Source: Lachnospiraceae bacterium (lineage in GTDB: Bacteria; Bacillota; Clostridia; Lachnospirales; Lachnospiraceae). Taken from it: a DNA stretch of 64,000 nucleotides. A program made the position numbers and the translations under genes. Below, piece after piece: positions 32,343 through 41,267 of the stretch. Location: the NCBI GenBank assembly GCA_017940415.1, contig JAGAYR010000016.1, positions 1 through 64,000 of the forward strand, written 5' to 3'. Below the pieces are notes generated by a model, which was given only the letters and a program-made list of their open reading frames with translations, made no database searches and had not been told where the DNA came from. The stretch's first letter is position 1, and each line of letters starts with the position of its first letter.

Positions 32343-32828
32343 GATGCCTGCTTTATCGAGTGCTGCTCCAAGTATGTAGAAGACCGCCGCACTGCCTAGT
32401 CCCTGAATTGAATTGGATGTTACTGATACAAGGAAGGCTGTTTCCTTTCCGTAAAGTATGAGCTCCGCAAAATAGTATCCGGTTATTGTAATGAGCATTG
32501 CTATCACGGGAGCTAAGAGATTTCTTTTTGCAAGCAGCTTATTATGCTTTGAAGTAAAAGGAATTACGATCAGGATCTTGATGATGACCGTTGCGGGTGC
32601 CCACATGGGTGCTGTCAGGAGATCCGCAAGTCCTCCTCCGATGGCGCCTGCTGCCATTGCATAAGGTGCGGGAAGAAGTGCCGCCGCCAGATATATGAGT
32701 GCATCTCCCAGATGTATGTAGCCGTTGGGACCCGCGGGGATATGCAGTATATAGGCGGTGAACAGTGCAATAAGAGCTGCAAACAGACCCGCAAGTGTTA
32801 TATATCTTAATTTAATGTCCGATTTCAT
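32322..32828 (-). CDS. ECF transporter S component, TIGR04002-like
   Basis: A 168-residue membrane protein with about six hydrophobic helices. The start KLRYITLAGLFAALIALFTAYILHIPAGPNGYIHLGDALIYLAAALLPAPYAMAAGAIGGGLADLL has the strongly conserved Gly-rich S-component pattern (hydrophobic-GDA-..-G..GG.LADLL). It would bind a vitamin-like substrate and use the EcfA1-A2-T energising module encoded at 45.3-47.9 kb. The ligand is not known. Start is the ATG at 32828 following GGAAGTG. It is a single-gene transcription unit. Confidence 0.85.
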   Translation of the reverse strand: MKSDIKLRYITLAGLFAALIALFTAYILHIPAGPNGYIHLGDALIYLAAALLPAPYAMAAGAIGGGLADLLTAPMWAPATVIIKILIVIPFTSKHNKLLAKRNLLAPVIAMLITITGYYFAELILYGKETAFLVSVTSNSIQGLGSAAVFYILGAALDKAGIKTLIAR

Positions 32829-32865
32829 ATAGATCACTTCCAAACTGTAAATAAATGCTAACAGT

Positions 32866-32894
32866 ACAATATACGTTAGGGACTCCTATGTCAA
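32866..32894 (-). promoter_or_regulatory. Promoter of the ECF S-component gene, with possible operator
   Basis: On the minus strand: -35 TTGACA (32889-32894), 17-base spacer, -10 TATTGT (32866-32871). An inverted pair CTAAC (32858-32862 in plus orientation) and GTTAG (32875-32879) straddles the -10 box and may be an operator. The predicted leader is short (about 30 bases), so no riboswitch is expected. Confidence 0.7.
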
Positions 32895-32937
32895 TTATAT
32901 AAATCTTTTAGCCGGCTACAGGCTGAGGCTATAACAA

Positions 32938-32965
32938 AAGACCTCCGCTTTTCAGCGGAGGTCTT
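32938..32965 (-). terminator. Terminator after gpmI
   Basis: AAGACCTCCGCT and AGCGGAGGTCTT pair perfectly over 12 bases with a four-base loop, followed by TTTTG on the minus strand. It lies 13 bases after the gpmI stop. Confidence 0.88.
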
Positions 32966-32978
32966 AGTATGTCTGTTA

Positions 32979-34553
32979 TCAGATCATTGATGCTTCCCAG
33001 CACTCGGGAGCCTTGAGGTTAAGGATAGAAGCTACGGTAGCTGCAACGTTTGCAAGTCCGTACTCTCCGTCCTTAATGGTGTAGGTGTTCTTCTTATCAT
33101 AGATGATGAAAGGAACGGGATTGAGAGAGTGAGCGGTACGAACCTGAAGCTCACCCTTCTTGTTCTTCTCAAGCATCTCGTCTGCATTACCGTGGTCTGC
33201 GGTTACGAGAAGAGTTACGTTATACTCGTCACAAACCTTGATAAGTCTTGCAAGTCCAAGATCAACTGCCTCAACACCGGTAACGGTTGCATCGAAGTTT
33301 CCGGTATGACCTACCATGTCTCCGTTGGGGAAGTTGCATCTGATGAAATCATACTTCTCGGACTTGATAGCCTCGATAACATCATCGGTGATCTCTGCGG
33401 ACTTCATCCAAGGGCGCTCATCGAATGAGACGTTGTCTGAAGGGATCTCTTTGAAGGTCTCAAGCTCTTCGCTGAACTTGGAGCTTCTGTTTCCGTTCCA
33501 GAAATAGGTAACGTGTCCATACTTCTGAGTCTCGGAAACCGCATACTGGCTGAGTCCCGCATTAACAAGAAGCTCTGAAAGAGTATTCTTGATCTCGGGG
33601 GGATTTACGAGGTAGTGAGTAGGGATGTGAAGATCTCCGTCATACTCAAGCATTCCTGCGTAGTAGCATCCGAGCTTGGGTCCTCTGTTGAAGTAATTGA
33701 AGTCCTCATAGTCAAATGCCATAGAGATCTCAAGAGCACGGTCTCCGCGGAAGTTGAAGAGGATAACGCTGTCCTCTTTTGCAATAGGGCCTACTGCCTT
33801 TCCGTCCTTAGCGATGACGAAAGCGGGAAGATCCTGGTCGATTACATCGAGTTCTTTTCTGTAAGCTTCGATAGCTTCGGTAGCATTCTCAAACTGACGG
33901 CCTTCGCCCTTTACGTGGGTGTTCCATCCGAGCTCTACCATGCCCCAGTTAGCCTGATATCTGTCCATAGTAACCTTCATTCTTCCGCCGCCGGAAGCGA
34001 TGATTGCATGGAAGCTGTCATCAGAAAGCTCAGTGAGGCAATCCTCAAGCTGCTTTACATACTGAAGAGCGCTGGTTGCGGGAACGTCACGTCCGTCGAG
34101 AAGGATGTGAACGCGAACTTCCTTAGCTCCGTCCTCTTTAGCCTTCTTAAGCATTGTAAGAAGGTGAGAGATATTTGAATGTACGTTTCCGTCGGATAAA
34201 AGTCCGAGGAAGTGAAGTACTGAAGAATTGTTCTTAACGTTTGCAAGAGCCTCTTTCCATGAATCGGACTCGAACATCTTGCCGCTTTCGATGGACTCGT
34301 TAACGAGCTTTGCACCCTGTGAATAGATCTGACCGCATCCGAGTGCGTTGTGTCCTACCTCGGAGTTACCCATATCGTCATCCGAAGGAAGTCCTACTGC
34401 GGTTCCGTGAGCCTTAAGTCTGGTGTTGGGGCAGGACTTAAGCATCTCGTTGAGAACGGGAGTGTTAGCGGTGGTAACCGCATCACCGAGGCCGGTCTTG
34501 CTGAAGCCGACGCCGTCCATAACTACCAAAACAACCTGTTTTCTGTTTGTCAT
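32979..34553 (-). CDS. gpmI: 2,3-bisphosphoglycerate-independent phosphoglycerate mutase
   Basis: A 524-residue glycolytic enzyme that converts 3- to 2-phosphoglycerate using two manganese ions. Metal and phosphate motifs are in order: VVLVVMDGVG, the nucleophile Ser in DDMGNSEVGHNALGCG, HILLDGRDVPATSA, GGRMKVTMDRYQANW and the late metal motif TADHGNADEM. The ATG at 34553 (MTNRKQVVLVVMDGVG) follows GGAAGG; an earlier in-frame ATG has no site. Single gene with its own terminator. Confidence 0.95.
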   Translation of the reverse strand: MTNRKQVVLVVMDGVGFSKTGLGDAVTTANTPVLNEMLKSCPNTRLKAHGTAVGLPSDDDMGNSEVGHNALGCGQIYSQGAKLVNESIESGKMFESDSWKEALANVKNNSSVLHFLGLLSDGNVHSNISHLLTMLKKAKEDGAKEVRVHILLDGRDVPATSALQYVKQLEDCLTELSDDSFHAIIASGGGRMKVTMDRYQANWGMVELGWNTHVKGEGRQFENATEAIEAYRKELDVIDQDLPAFVIAKDGKAVGPIAKEDSVILFNFRGDRALEISMAFDYEDFNYFNRGPKLGCYYAGMLEYDGDLHIPTHYLVNPPEIKNTLSELLVNAGLSQYAVSETQKYGHVTYFWNGNRSSKFSEELETFKEIPSDNVSFDERPWMKSAEITDDVIEAIKSEKYDFIRCNFPNGDMVGHTGNFDATVTGVEAVDLGLARLIKVCDEYNVTLLVTADHGNADEMLEKNKKGELQVRTAHSLNPVPFIIYDKKNTYTIKDGEYGLANVAATVASILNLKAPECWEASMI

Positions 34554-34650
34554 TTTTTTACCTTCCTTAAATTCATTCTCTGAATTTATACAATTCAACC
34601 CAATTAACTATTTTCGCTCATTCAGGGCTATTTTGCAACACGAAAACCGC

Positions 34651-36561
34651 TTATGCAGAGTATTTTTCGGCGAATTCCTCGGCCGAAATAGGCTTGGAAT
34701 AGTGATATCCCTGGAGGAGGTCACAGCCTATATCCGTCATGGTGCTGACCATGCCCTCATCTTCTATGCCCTCTGCGGTTATTCTGAAGCCCATGTGTTT
34801 AAATGCCTGGATCATGTTGGGGAGGATGGCATCGGGCTCCTTACAGAAGTCCCAGACTATGCTCATATCCAGCTTTACATTGATAAACGGGCATTTCTTG
34901 AGTCTGGCCAGGTTCGAATAGCCCGTGCCGTAATCATCAAGTACGAATTTGAAGCCTTTTTCTCCCATGGCCGCAATCTGTTTCTGAAGGAAATTATCGT
35001 CTATCATGGAGCCTTCCGTTATCTCCAAATGTACCTTGCCCGGATCTATGCCGTATTTTTGGGCAATATCCGAATACCGCTCGGCCAGATCGGTTCTGAC
35101 AAACTGTGAGGGGGACAGATTGACGTTTATCCACTCTATGCCCATGCTTTCCAGGCCTTTATCCGCAATAAACTTGCATGTTCTGTCGAAAACTATCTCT
35201 CCCAGCTTATTGATACGGCCATTGGCTTCCGCAACAGGGATAAAGAGTCCGGGAGGTATTATTTTGCCTTCACCGTCTTTGATCCTTGAAAGGGCCTCTG
35301 CTCCTGTAATTTTACCGGAAACCGCATCCACTATAGGCTGAAGGTACAGTTCAAATCCATCTCCGTCGATGGCATTTTCTATGCTCTGTCTGATGTATTT
35401 TTCCTTGCCGGTCTTCTGAAGGTCGGTTTCAACAACCACGATGGGCTCATCGGTTTCTGTCGTCCCGGCCTCATCCAGAGCATTTATCATTGTGGTGGTA
35501 AGTATCTCTGTGGCATATGTGCCTTCAGGCATAGCGTAATTTACGAATCCCGCAGTAAGGTACAGTTCGGCTATGCTTGATTTCCAGGGAAGTTTGAATC
35601 TCTCAATGATTTCTTTTCTCTTGCTGTCAAAATCCGTGGTCGGAAGATCCAGAATTATAAAGCGTCCGTTCCTGCAATAAAAAACGATTCCCTTGGGGAA
35701 AAGCTGCTTTAAATATCTACCTATCAGAGCCATCCCTTCTTCCATCTGTGTGAAGCCGTAAATATCGCGCATTTCACGATAGTTATTGATTGACATGCCG
35801 AAGGGGACAAGCTTGAAATGACCAAGATTCTCCTCCAAATGTTCGCTCAAGGCAACACTGTTAAAGGCGCTGGCCTTAAGATCCAGGAAGTACTCCGGGT
35901 TGATAAATGCAAGGTAAACAACCAGTATCGACATGAAAATAATGGTATCCATGATCAGATACTGGGGGAGTGCAAATCTGACAAAGAGGGACGTAAAGAT
36001 CAGGAAATTGTACAGAACCATCGAGTACTTCTCTCGTCTTCTGCCGAGACTGTTTCTGTACATATAGGAACAGATAAATGACATGAAAATATAGAAAAAT
36101 CCCACCGCATACAGGAGATAATATCTGGATCCTGAGTGATACCCTTCTGCATCAACATAATAGAGGAAATATCCGCGGGTTTTTGAAACAAAGACCATGG
36201 AATGAAATGACATAAGGAGCCCGAGATACATGGGCACTCTGATAAGACGCCTGATGATCATTCGCTTCTCAATATCTATCTTAAGAACGCTGATGACGAA
36301 TTTGTACAGCACATAAGCCCTTACGAAAAAGGCTGAAAAATACAGCATATTCAGAAGATTTACCAGGAAGATGGGATAAGACTTGTAGTTCATATCCGCG
36401 ATGGTTGCGGATAAGTCTAAAATGATGGTCAGAGTCTCGATCATGATCATCTGCAGAAATACGCAGTTTCTCCTGAGCGGAAGCCTCGGACGCGAAAAAT
36501 AGAACATCAGAATGATGCACAGGATCATTAATATCGGAACTTCGAAACTATAACTCCACAT
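34651..36561 (-). CDS. Membrane-bound EAL-domain c-di-GMP phosphodiesterase
   Basis: A 636-residue protein. Residues 1-230 are about seven membrane helices with short loops. Residues 240-375 look like a degenerate GGDEF domain: the signature is replaced by CRNGRFIIL, so no cyclase activity is expected. Residues 385-636 are an EAL domain with all key motifs: GAEALSR, NVNLSPSQF, LEITEGSM, LDDYGTGYSNL, VKLDMSIV, AEGIEDE and LQGYHYSKP. It should degrade c-di-GMP in response to a membrane signal. Confidence 0.93.
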   Translation of the reverse strand: MWSYSFEVPILMILCIILMFYFSRPRLPLRRNCVFLQMIMIETLTIILDLSATIADMNYKSYPIFLVNLLNMLYFSAFFVRAYVLYKFVISVLKIDIEKRMIIRRLIRVPMYLGLLMSFHSMVFVSKTRGYFLYYVDAEGYHSGSRYYLLYAVGFFYIFMSFICSYMYRNSLGRRREKYSMVLYNFLIFTSLFVRFALPQYLIMDTIIFMSILVVYLAFINPEYFLDLKASAFNSVALSEHLEENLGHFKLVPFGMSINNYREMRDIYGFTQMEEGMALIGRYLKQLFPKGIVFYCRNGRFIILDLPTTDFDSKRKEIIERFKLPWKSSIAELYLTAGFVNYAMPEGTYATEILTTTMINALDEAGTTETDEPIVVVETDLQKTGKEKYIRQSIENAIDGDGFELYLQPIVDAVSGKITGAEALSRIKDGEGKIIPPGLFIPVAEANGRINKLGEIVFDRTCKFIADKGLESMGIEWINVNLSPSQFVRTDLAERYSDIAQKYGIDPGKVHLEITEGSMIDDNFLQKQIAAMGEKGFKFVLDDYGTGYSNLARLKKCPFINVKLDMSIVWDFCKEPDAILPNMIQAFKHMGFRITAEGIEDEGMVSTMTDIGCDLLQGYHYSKPISAEEFAEKYSA

Positions 36562-36680
36562 GGCTGCCTCCCCTCAGATGCAAACCCGGCGTAATATCTT
36601 CTACAAGTTCTGGTCTCTAATGAGTGGATATTAATTATATCATGCGTTATAAGCCTATTAAAAGTGGTTTTTCTCTTTTA

Positions 36681-37370
36681 TCAGTGAACCTCTTCTATAT
36701 AATGAACCGCATCAACCTTTCCCAGTGACTCGATGATCTGGGCATGATTGATCCTCTTATGCGTATCTATCTCCACAAGAAGGGTTATGTCATTGTCATT
36801 GAGAGCGTTTTTCTGCTGTTTATCTATGGACGTGATCCTGAATTCGTTCTCCTGAACATAACCATAAAGAGTCTCTATTCCGGATTCCTTGCTGACTTCA
36901 AGGTACAAGTGGATATAGGGAGTATATGCATCTGCTTTTCTTCCGATACCGGATAAAACCGTCATTATCAGGAAAACAAAGAGAAGGGCGATGAGTCCGG
37001 CGGCGATATATCCCGAACCGAAGGCAATACCGAGGCAGGCGGTAGTCCAAAGGCTGGCTGCGGTGGTAAGGCCCTTTACATAATTTCTTCCGGTGATTAT
37101 AATCGTGCCTACGCCTAAGAATCCCACTCCGCTTATTACCTGGGCTCTGAGTCTTGCAACATCTCCCGAAGGGTATGTATCCATCAGGAATTCATTGGTG
37201 ACCATGACAAGGGATGCTCCGAGGCACACCAGGGAGAAGGTCTTAACTCCCGCACTCTTTCCATGAACGCGGCGTTCAAGGCCTATGAGAGCTCCCGCAA
37301 AAGTAGAGAGCATTAATCTTACGATCACAGATACAATATTGAATTCCTCGATATAAGCAATTATTCGCAT
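36681..37370 (-). CDS. MgtC/SapB-family membrane protein
   Basis: A 229-residue protein with four or five membrane helices, then a soluble ACT-like C-terminal domain (YLEVSKESGIETLYGYVQENEFRITSIDKQ to ALNDNDITLLVEI). The MgtC core is clear: RLMLSTFAGALIGLERR, SLVCLGASLVMVTNE, RLRAQVISGVGFLGVGTIIITGR, VKGLTTAASLWTTACLGIAFGSG. MgtC proteins affect growth in low magnesium and membrane ATP synthase. I prefer the second ATG (37370), eight bases after GGAG. Confidence 0.92.
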   Translation of the reverse strand: MRIIAYIEEFNIVSVIVRLMLSTFAGALIGLERRVHGKSAGVKTFSLVCLGASLVMVTNEFLMDTYPSGDVARLRAQVISGVGFLGVGTIIITGRNYVKGLTTAASLWTTACLGIAFGSGYIAAGLIALLFVFLIMTVLSGIGRKADAYTPYIHLYLEVSKESGIETLYGYVQENEFRITSIDKQQKNALNDNDITLLVEIDTHKRINHAQIIESLGKVDAVHYIEEVH

Positions 37371-37579
37371 ATTCATATCTCCTTATTTTTGTAAGGGAGC
37401 TACGTTTTCTTTTTATATTATACGACAAAACACCCCGGAACCGTTAGTCCGGGCATTCAACCCGTAACCGGAATATTCTAAAAAATTTTTAGTATGTTCT
37501 TAATGAAAGTATAAAGAATCCTTTATCCGATTCTGTTATAGAATTTGCCTGACCGTAAACAAAACGGAGGTATATAGAA

Positions 37580-37596
37580 ATGAGTTTACTTGAACC
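37580..37596 (+). pseudogene. Gene start cut off by the IS element (candidate)
   Basis: AACGGAGGTATATAGAA precedes an ATG at 37580 that encodes MSLLE before the sequence becomes IS left end. The spacing and GGAGG site make it look like a genuine translation start. A TATAGAAT box lies about 40 bases upstream. The rest of the gene is not recognisable after the IS right end, so the 3' part was lost or the frame is only an IS feature. Confidence 0.35.
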
Positions 37597-39117
37597 TTGA
37601 GTGAAAACTTTAATTCTGGTCAAACACCCATTTTTTTAATCGAACTGGAATTTAGTCTTGCACACAACTTATTGGTTAAGTCATGATGTCGATGATTACC
37701 TGTCTGCCGGAAAGAAGAATTTATGGCAAAAAACAAGAAACCACGACGTCATCTTACTCTTTCTGACAGAGTTTTTATTGAACAGGAACTGGTCAGAGGC
37801 TCTTCCTTCACTGAGATAGGCAAGGCCCTCGGTAAGGACCCGTCTACAATTGCAAAAGAGGTCAAACTTCATTACGAAGTCATTAAAGCAACCTATGTCG
37901 TCTATACATGCCGGCTATGTTCGTATTATTCAGACTGCAAGCTTACTCTTCTATGTGGAAGAAAGCATTGTGGCAGAAAATGCAAGGAATGCTACAGCTT
38001 TAACAGAGACCATGATTGTCCATATGGTGACATAAAGAAATGCTCTGTTCCACTTAAGCCTCCATATGTATGCAATGCTTGCGAATCCCGTTTCAGCTGT
38101 CACATGGAAAAACATGTGTATCACGCAAAAAGGGCTCAGGCAGAATATGAAGAAACTCTTGTAAAATCCAGAGTCGGCATAAATATGACTCCGGAAGAAC
38201 TCACTAGGCTTGATGAAGTGATTTCACCACTTATAAAAAAGGGGCAGCCTCTCAGCCATATCTTTGCTGTTCATGCAGACGACATACCTGTATGCAGAAG
38301 AACTCTTTACAATTACCTAGATCAAAGGGTTTTTGAAGCAAGAAATATCGATTTGCACAGACGAGTCCGTTACAAAAAGCGCCGCCCCAGGAACGCTCCT
38401 AAAGACAGAAATCAGCAACAGGCTTACAGAAACAAGCGCACTTACAAGGATTTTGAATTCTACATGGAACATCACCCCGATGCATCTGTAGTTGAGTTGG
38501 ATACTGTCAAAGGAACCAGAGATGCAGGAAAATGCCTTTTGACTCTCCTGTTCAGAAGTTGCAACTTTATGCTGATCATACTGCTCCCAAGATGTTCACA
38601 GGAATGTGTGATCAATGCCATCAACAGCCTTACCGACACTATTTCACTTCGTTTGTTCAGAAAATACTTTGAAGTGATACTTACTGATAATGGCCCTGAA
38701 TTCAAGAACCCATGGGACATTGAGAAAGACCGGGATGGCAGGCACCGATGCTATGTTTTCTACTGTGATCCTTATGCCTCTAATCAAAAAGGGAAACTTG
38801 AGAAGAATCATGAATACATAAGATATGTGATTCCCAAGGGAAAGAGCATGCAGAATTACACCCAGGAAGACATCAACAAACTTGCAAGCCACATCAATTC
38901 GACAGCAAGAGACAGTCTTAACGGAGCAACCCCGTTTGCCTTGGCAAAACTGCTTATAGACAGACGAATTCCGATTCTAACAGGACAATTCGAAGTCTCC
39001 CCAGACAACGTCATGTTAAAACCGGAACTCTTAAAAAAATAAAATATTAATGAGCAGACAGGTAATCACTTCGACTCATAAATTTCTATGTGACGAGTGG
39101 AATTAACTTTTGCTCAA
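37597..39117 (+). mobile_element. IS30-family insertion sequence
   Basis: The IS30 transposase at 37723-39042 is bounded by matching ends. Outermost, TTGAGTGAAAACTTTAATTC on the left resembles TTGAGCAAAAGTTAATTC, the inverse of the right end. Nearer the gene, GATTACCTGTCTGC (37694-37707) and GCAGACAGGTAATC (39054-39067) form a perfect 14-bp inverted repeat. The outer ends give about 1.52 kb. The exact boundaries and target duplication could not be fixed by eye. It lies between mgtC and a group of accessory genes. Confidence 0.82.
37723..39042 (+). CDS. IS30-family transposase
   Basis: A 439-residue transposase. The N-terminus is a helix-turn-helix (LTLSDRVFIEQELVRGSSFTEIGKALGKDPSTIAKEV), followed by a Cys-rich zinc-like block (YTCRLCSYYSDC..CGRKHCGRKCKECY..CNACESRFSC) seen in this subgroup. 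The DDE catalytic residues are in VVELDTVKGTRD, VILTDNGPEF and QKGKLEKNHEYIR. The ORF is intact, so the element could be mobile. Confidence 0.95.
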   Translation: MAKNKKPRRHLTLSDRVFIEQELVRGSSFTEIGKALGKDPSTIAKEVKLHYEVIKATYVVYTCRLCSYYSDCKLTLLCGRKHCGRKCKECYSFNRDHDCPYGDIKKCSVPLKPPYVCNACESRFSCHMEKHVYHAKRAQAEYEETLVKSRVGINMTPEELTRLDEVISPLIKKGQPLSHIFAVHADDIPVCRRTLYNYLDQRVFEARNIDLHRRVRYKKRRPRNAPKDRNQQQAYRNKRTYKDFEFYMEHHPDASVVELDTVKGTRDAGKCLLTLLFRSCNFMLIILLPRCSQECVINAINSLTDTISLRLFRKYFEVILTDNGPEFKNPWDIEKDRDGRHRCYVFYCDPYASNQKGKLEKNHEYIRYVIPKGKSMQNYTQEDINKLASHINSTARDSLNGATPFALAKLLIDRRIPILTGQFEVSPDNVMLKPELLKK

Positions 39118-39209
39118 TATTTTCCAGTAGTTTGTTTGCTATGCAACCATCCGAAACCGATATGACGATTTTATCACGTTTTTCCCACTCGTCAAACGTG
39201 TATTCCACG

Positions 39210-39467
39210 TCAAAAATCGTAAAAAATCGAAATCTGCCCTTTTTTAAGGGATAAACAGGAATTTAGTTTTTCAACTAAGCCTCCGTATTGAGCCATCTCT
39301 TTTTTCATTATTACAGCTTCATTACGCAGCGCTTCTATGTCGGAAGGTATGATGGAATTTTCTGATATTCCATGTGTTATAACAGTATTTAGAGTGCTGG
39401 CCGCCTGATGAATATCTACCATCATATCCATTTTTTCAGCTATTCGTCTTGTACTATTTACCTTCAA
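39210..39467 (-). CDS. Hypothetical helical protein, 85 aa
   Basis: A soluble, mostly helical protein (KVNSTRRIAEKMDMMVDIHQ to GQISIFYDF). The start codon is TTG, eight bases after AGGAG. No family is recognised. It follows the IS30 element on the opposite strand and precedes the pyroglutamyl-peptidase-like gene in transcription order only loosely. Confidence 0.55.
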   Translation of the reverse strand: MKVNSTRRIAEKMDMMVDIHQAASTLNTVITHGISENSIIPSDIEALRNEAVIMKKEMAQYGGLVEKLNSCLSLKKGQISIFYDF

Positions 39468-39588
39468 AAAAACATCTCCTCATATGAGTATTTCACTTGA
39501 TACTAATGAAAATCGAAAAACTTTCGCCTCAATATCTATTCCATATTAGAACTGACATCGATTCCCTGAGAACAATTTAACTTCTGGT

Positions 39589-40041
39589 TTATCTTCCAAA
39601 CGCAAACTTCATTTTATTGAGAAAATTCTCATCTGCATACTTTATCGTCGGAATATGAATAAAGACAGCTCTTCCGTCAAATCTAGTAAGCCCATACCAA
39701 TATGCTTTATTACACAGGCTATTTTGAGGATCATCCGATATCTCTGCCTCTACTCCGGCATCCATTAGTGATTTAGCAAGCTTAGATATATTAAGATTTG
39801 AATAAACTCTTGTATTGTCCTTAGCTGCAGACTCCTCGATTCTTACTGTGGATGTCAAATACTTGTCCACGCCAAACATCACTATATATTCATAGTCATT
39901 AGTAATTGAATAGATATCCTTTTGTAGCCCGCCAAAAGAATTAGTCAAGAGTAAATGTTCATGCGAAATCAATTCTACCAATTTGCCTGAAGCATTATTT
40001 TTCCCTTTAAATCCAACAAAAAGAACTCTCTCCATATCCAT
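39589..40041 (-). CDS. Pyroglutamyl-peptidase I-like protein
   Basis: A 150-residue protein matching the C15 cysteine peptidase fold, though shorter than the usual 200-215 residues. Visible landmarks are MFGVDKYLTSTVRIEESA, then ISDDPQNSLCNKAYWYGLTR, which carries the catalytic Cys in the same place as 'G..VCNHVFY', and FIHIPTIKYADENF, which carries the catalytic His. The Glu of the triad could lie in RIEESA. It may remove N-terminal pyroglutamate or act on a related substrate. The assignment rests on motif order only. Confidence 0.68.
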   Translation of the reverse strand: MDMERVLFVGFKGKNNASGKLVELISHEHLLLTNSFGGLQKDIYSITNDYEYIVMFGVDKYLTSTVRIEESAAKDNTRVYSNLNISKLAKSLMDAGVEAEISDDPQNSLCNKAYWYGLTRFDGRAVFIHIPTIKYADENFLNKMKFAFGR

Positions 40042-40087
40042 GTATAGTGCATCATGCTGAAATATAATCGCTCTAATAATAGACTGA

Positions 40088-40666
40088 TCACTTTAAGGCA
40101 CTTAAATCTGAGCGTTCATAACGATTATGACCAGGAAGACTCTTTTTATACTTCCAACAGATTATAGCTTCTCTTAAAGAACGATCCTTATTATCCTCAA
40201 AAAAGTCTCTAATATATGTATTATATTCAAACTGCTTATCTATCTTGGATTTACCCTTTTTCTTTTCCTCTATAATCTCATAATATGCATTTATAGCATC
40301 TCCATATGTCTTTCCGGCATTGGATTTCAGCCATTTTTGAAACAAAACATTAAACGAAAAGCTCTTTCCAATCCTTTCAACAAAAAATGCTCTGTGCTTT
40401 TCGGAACACACAATATTCTCTTCGATAATAGTGTCCTCTGTAATCATTCCAACCATGATATTCTTTTTCTTTGTTGAAGATGTCTCAACAATTTCTCCGG
40501 TATCAAGAAAATGTGCAATCCTATTAGTAAGTTCTATTTTCCCGCCCGTCACCGGAAGATTATATTCTCTGCAAAAAGCAACCAGTTCATCTTTTAGATA
40601 ATAGAAATCCCTAAAAGTCTGTCCATCTAATTTATTATTTAATTTTGGTCTTTCATCTTTTTTCAT
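40088..40666 (-). CDS. SAP-domain protein (DUF6434-like)
   Basis: A 192-residue basic protein. The segment FRDFYYLKDELVAFCREYNLPVTGGKIELTNRIAHFLDTGE is a SAP-type helix-extended loop-helix that usually binds DNA. The rest (FSFNVLFQKWLKSNAGKTYGDAINAYYEIIEEKKKGKSKI) matches the DUF6434-type extension as I recall it. The ATG at 40666 lies past the chromate transporter stop; earlier starts would overlap that gene by up to 40 bases. Confidence 0.7.
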   Translation of the reverse strand: MKKDERPKLNNKLDGQTFRDFYYLKDELVAFCREYNLPVTGGKIELTNRIAHFLDTGEIVETSSTKKKNIMVGMITEDTIIEENIVCSEKHRAFFVERIGKSFSFNVLFQKWLKSNAGKTYGDAINAYYEIIEEKKKGKSKIDKQFEYNTYIRDFFEDNKDRSLREAIICWKYKKSLPGHNRYERSDLSALK

Positions 40667-40706
40667 TTTTTCGTTGTACGTTATCCTGGATGTTATTATA
40701 TTTCTT

Positions 40707-41267
40707 TCAGATCCCATAAGCCACAACACCAACAAGTGCAGATACACAGATAAGCATTATCGGTGATATCCCCTTTTTAATAATTTTTTTTGAACCAAAA
40801 TAAACTGCTGCAAGAACACAGGAAAGGCCGATGGTTAGTACATCCGGTTTTGCCTTTAAGGAGATATTACAGTTCCTGATCATCATCAAAATGCCAGTCG
40901 ACAGGATTATACCGATAACACACGGTTTCAAGCCTCCAAGTGCTGCTTTAACGTACTTATTCTGCAAAGCCTTTTTTAGCAGGACCATGATCAGCAGGAT
41001 TATAAGAAATGCAGGCAAGACTACCGCTGTCGTGGCTATCATCGCCCCAGGAATTCCTCCCTTTACGCTTCCAACATATGTTGCCATATTTACCATGATC
41101 GGTCCCGGTGTGCTTTCGCTTATCGCAATCATATAGGCAACCATTTCATCATCCATCCAGCCGTGAGCCAGTACCACATCCCTTATCAGCGGGATTGCTG
41201 CATATGCACCGCCAAAGGAGAAGAAACCTACTTCTAGGAATCCAATTAGTAAATCAAGATAGATCAT
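40707..41267 (-). CDS. chrA: Chromate transporter subunit (ChrA half, second)
   Basis: A 186-residue membrane protein, one CHR domain: LLIGFLEVGFFSFGGAYAAIPLIRD, then the conserved ISESTPGPIMVNMATYVGS and GGLKPCVIGIILSTGILM. Two short CHR proteins encoded side by side form a functional heteromeric chromate/sulfate exporter in Firmicutes. It overlaps the first subunit gene by four bases and the SAP-type gene downstream slightly. Confidence 0.9.
   Translation of the reverse strand: MIYLDLLIGFLEVGFFSFGGAYAAIPLIRDVVLAHGWMDDEMVAYMIAISESTPGPIMVNMATYVGSVKGGIPGAMIATTAVVLPAFLIILLIMVLLKKALQNKYVKAALGGLKPCVIGIILSTGILMMIRNCNISLKAKPDVLTIGLSCVLAAVYFGSKKIIKKGISPIMLICVSALVGVVAYGI

Noticed and set aside
32844..32937. 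Riboswitch before the ECF S-component gene
   Set aside because: The promoter at 32866-32894 leaves only about 30 bases of leader, too short for an aptamer.
33615..34178. A long antisense frame (187 codons) over gpmI
   Set aside because: It is antisense to conserved gpmI codons, has no ribosome-binding site and reflects codon bias of the real gene. Similar shadows at 16251-16922 (over the xylanase), 49230-49760 (rpoA) and 55489-56118 (rpsE/rpmD) were also discarded.
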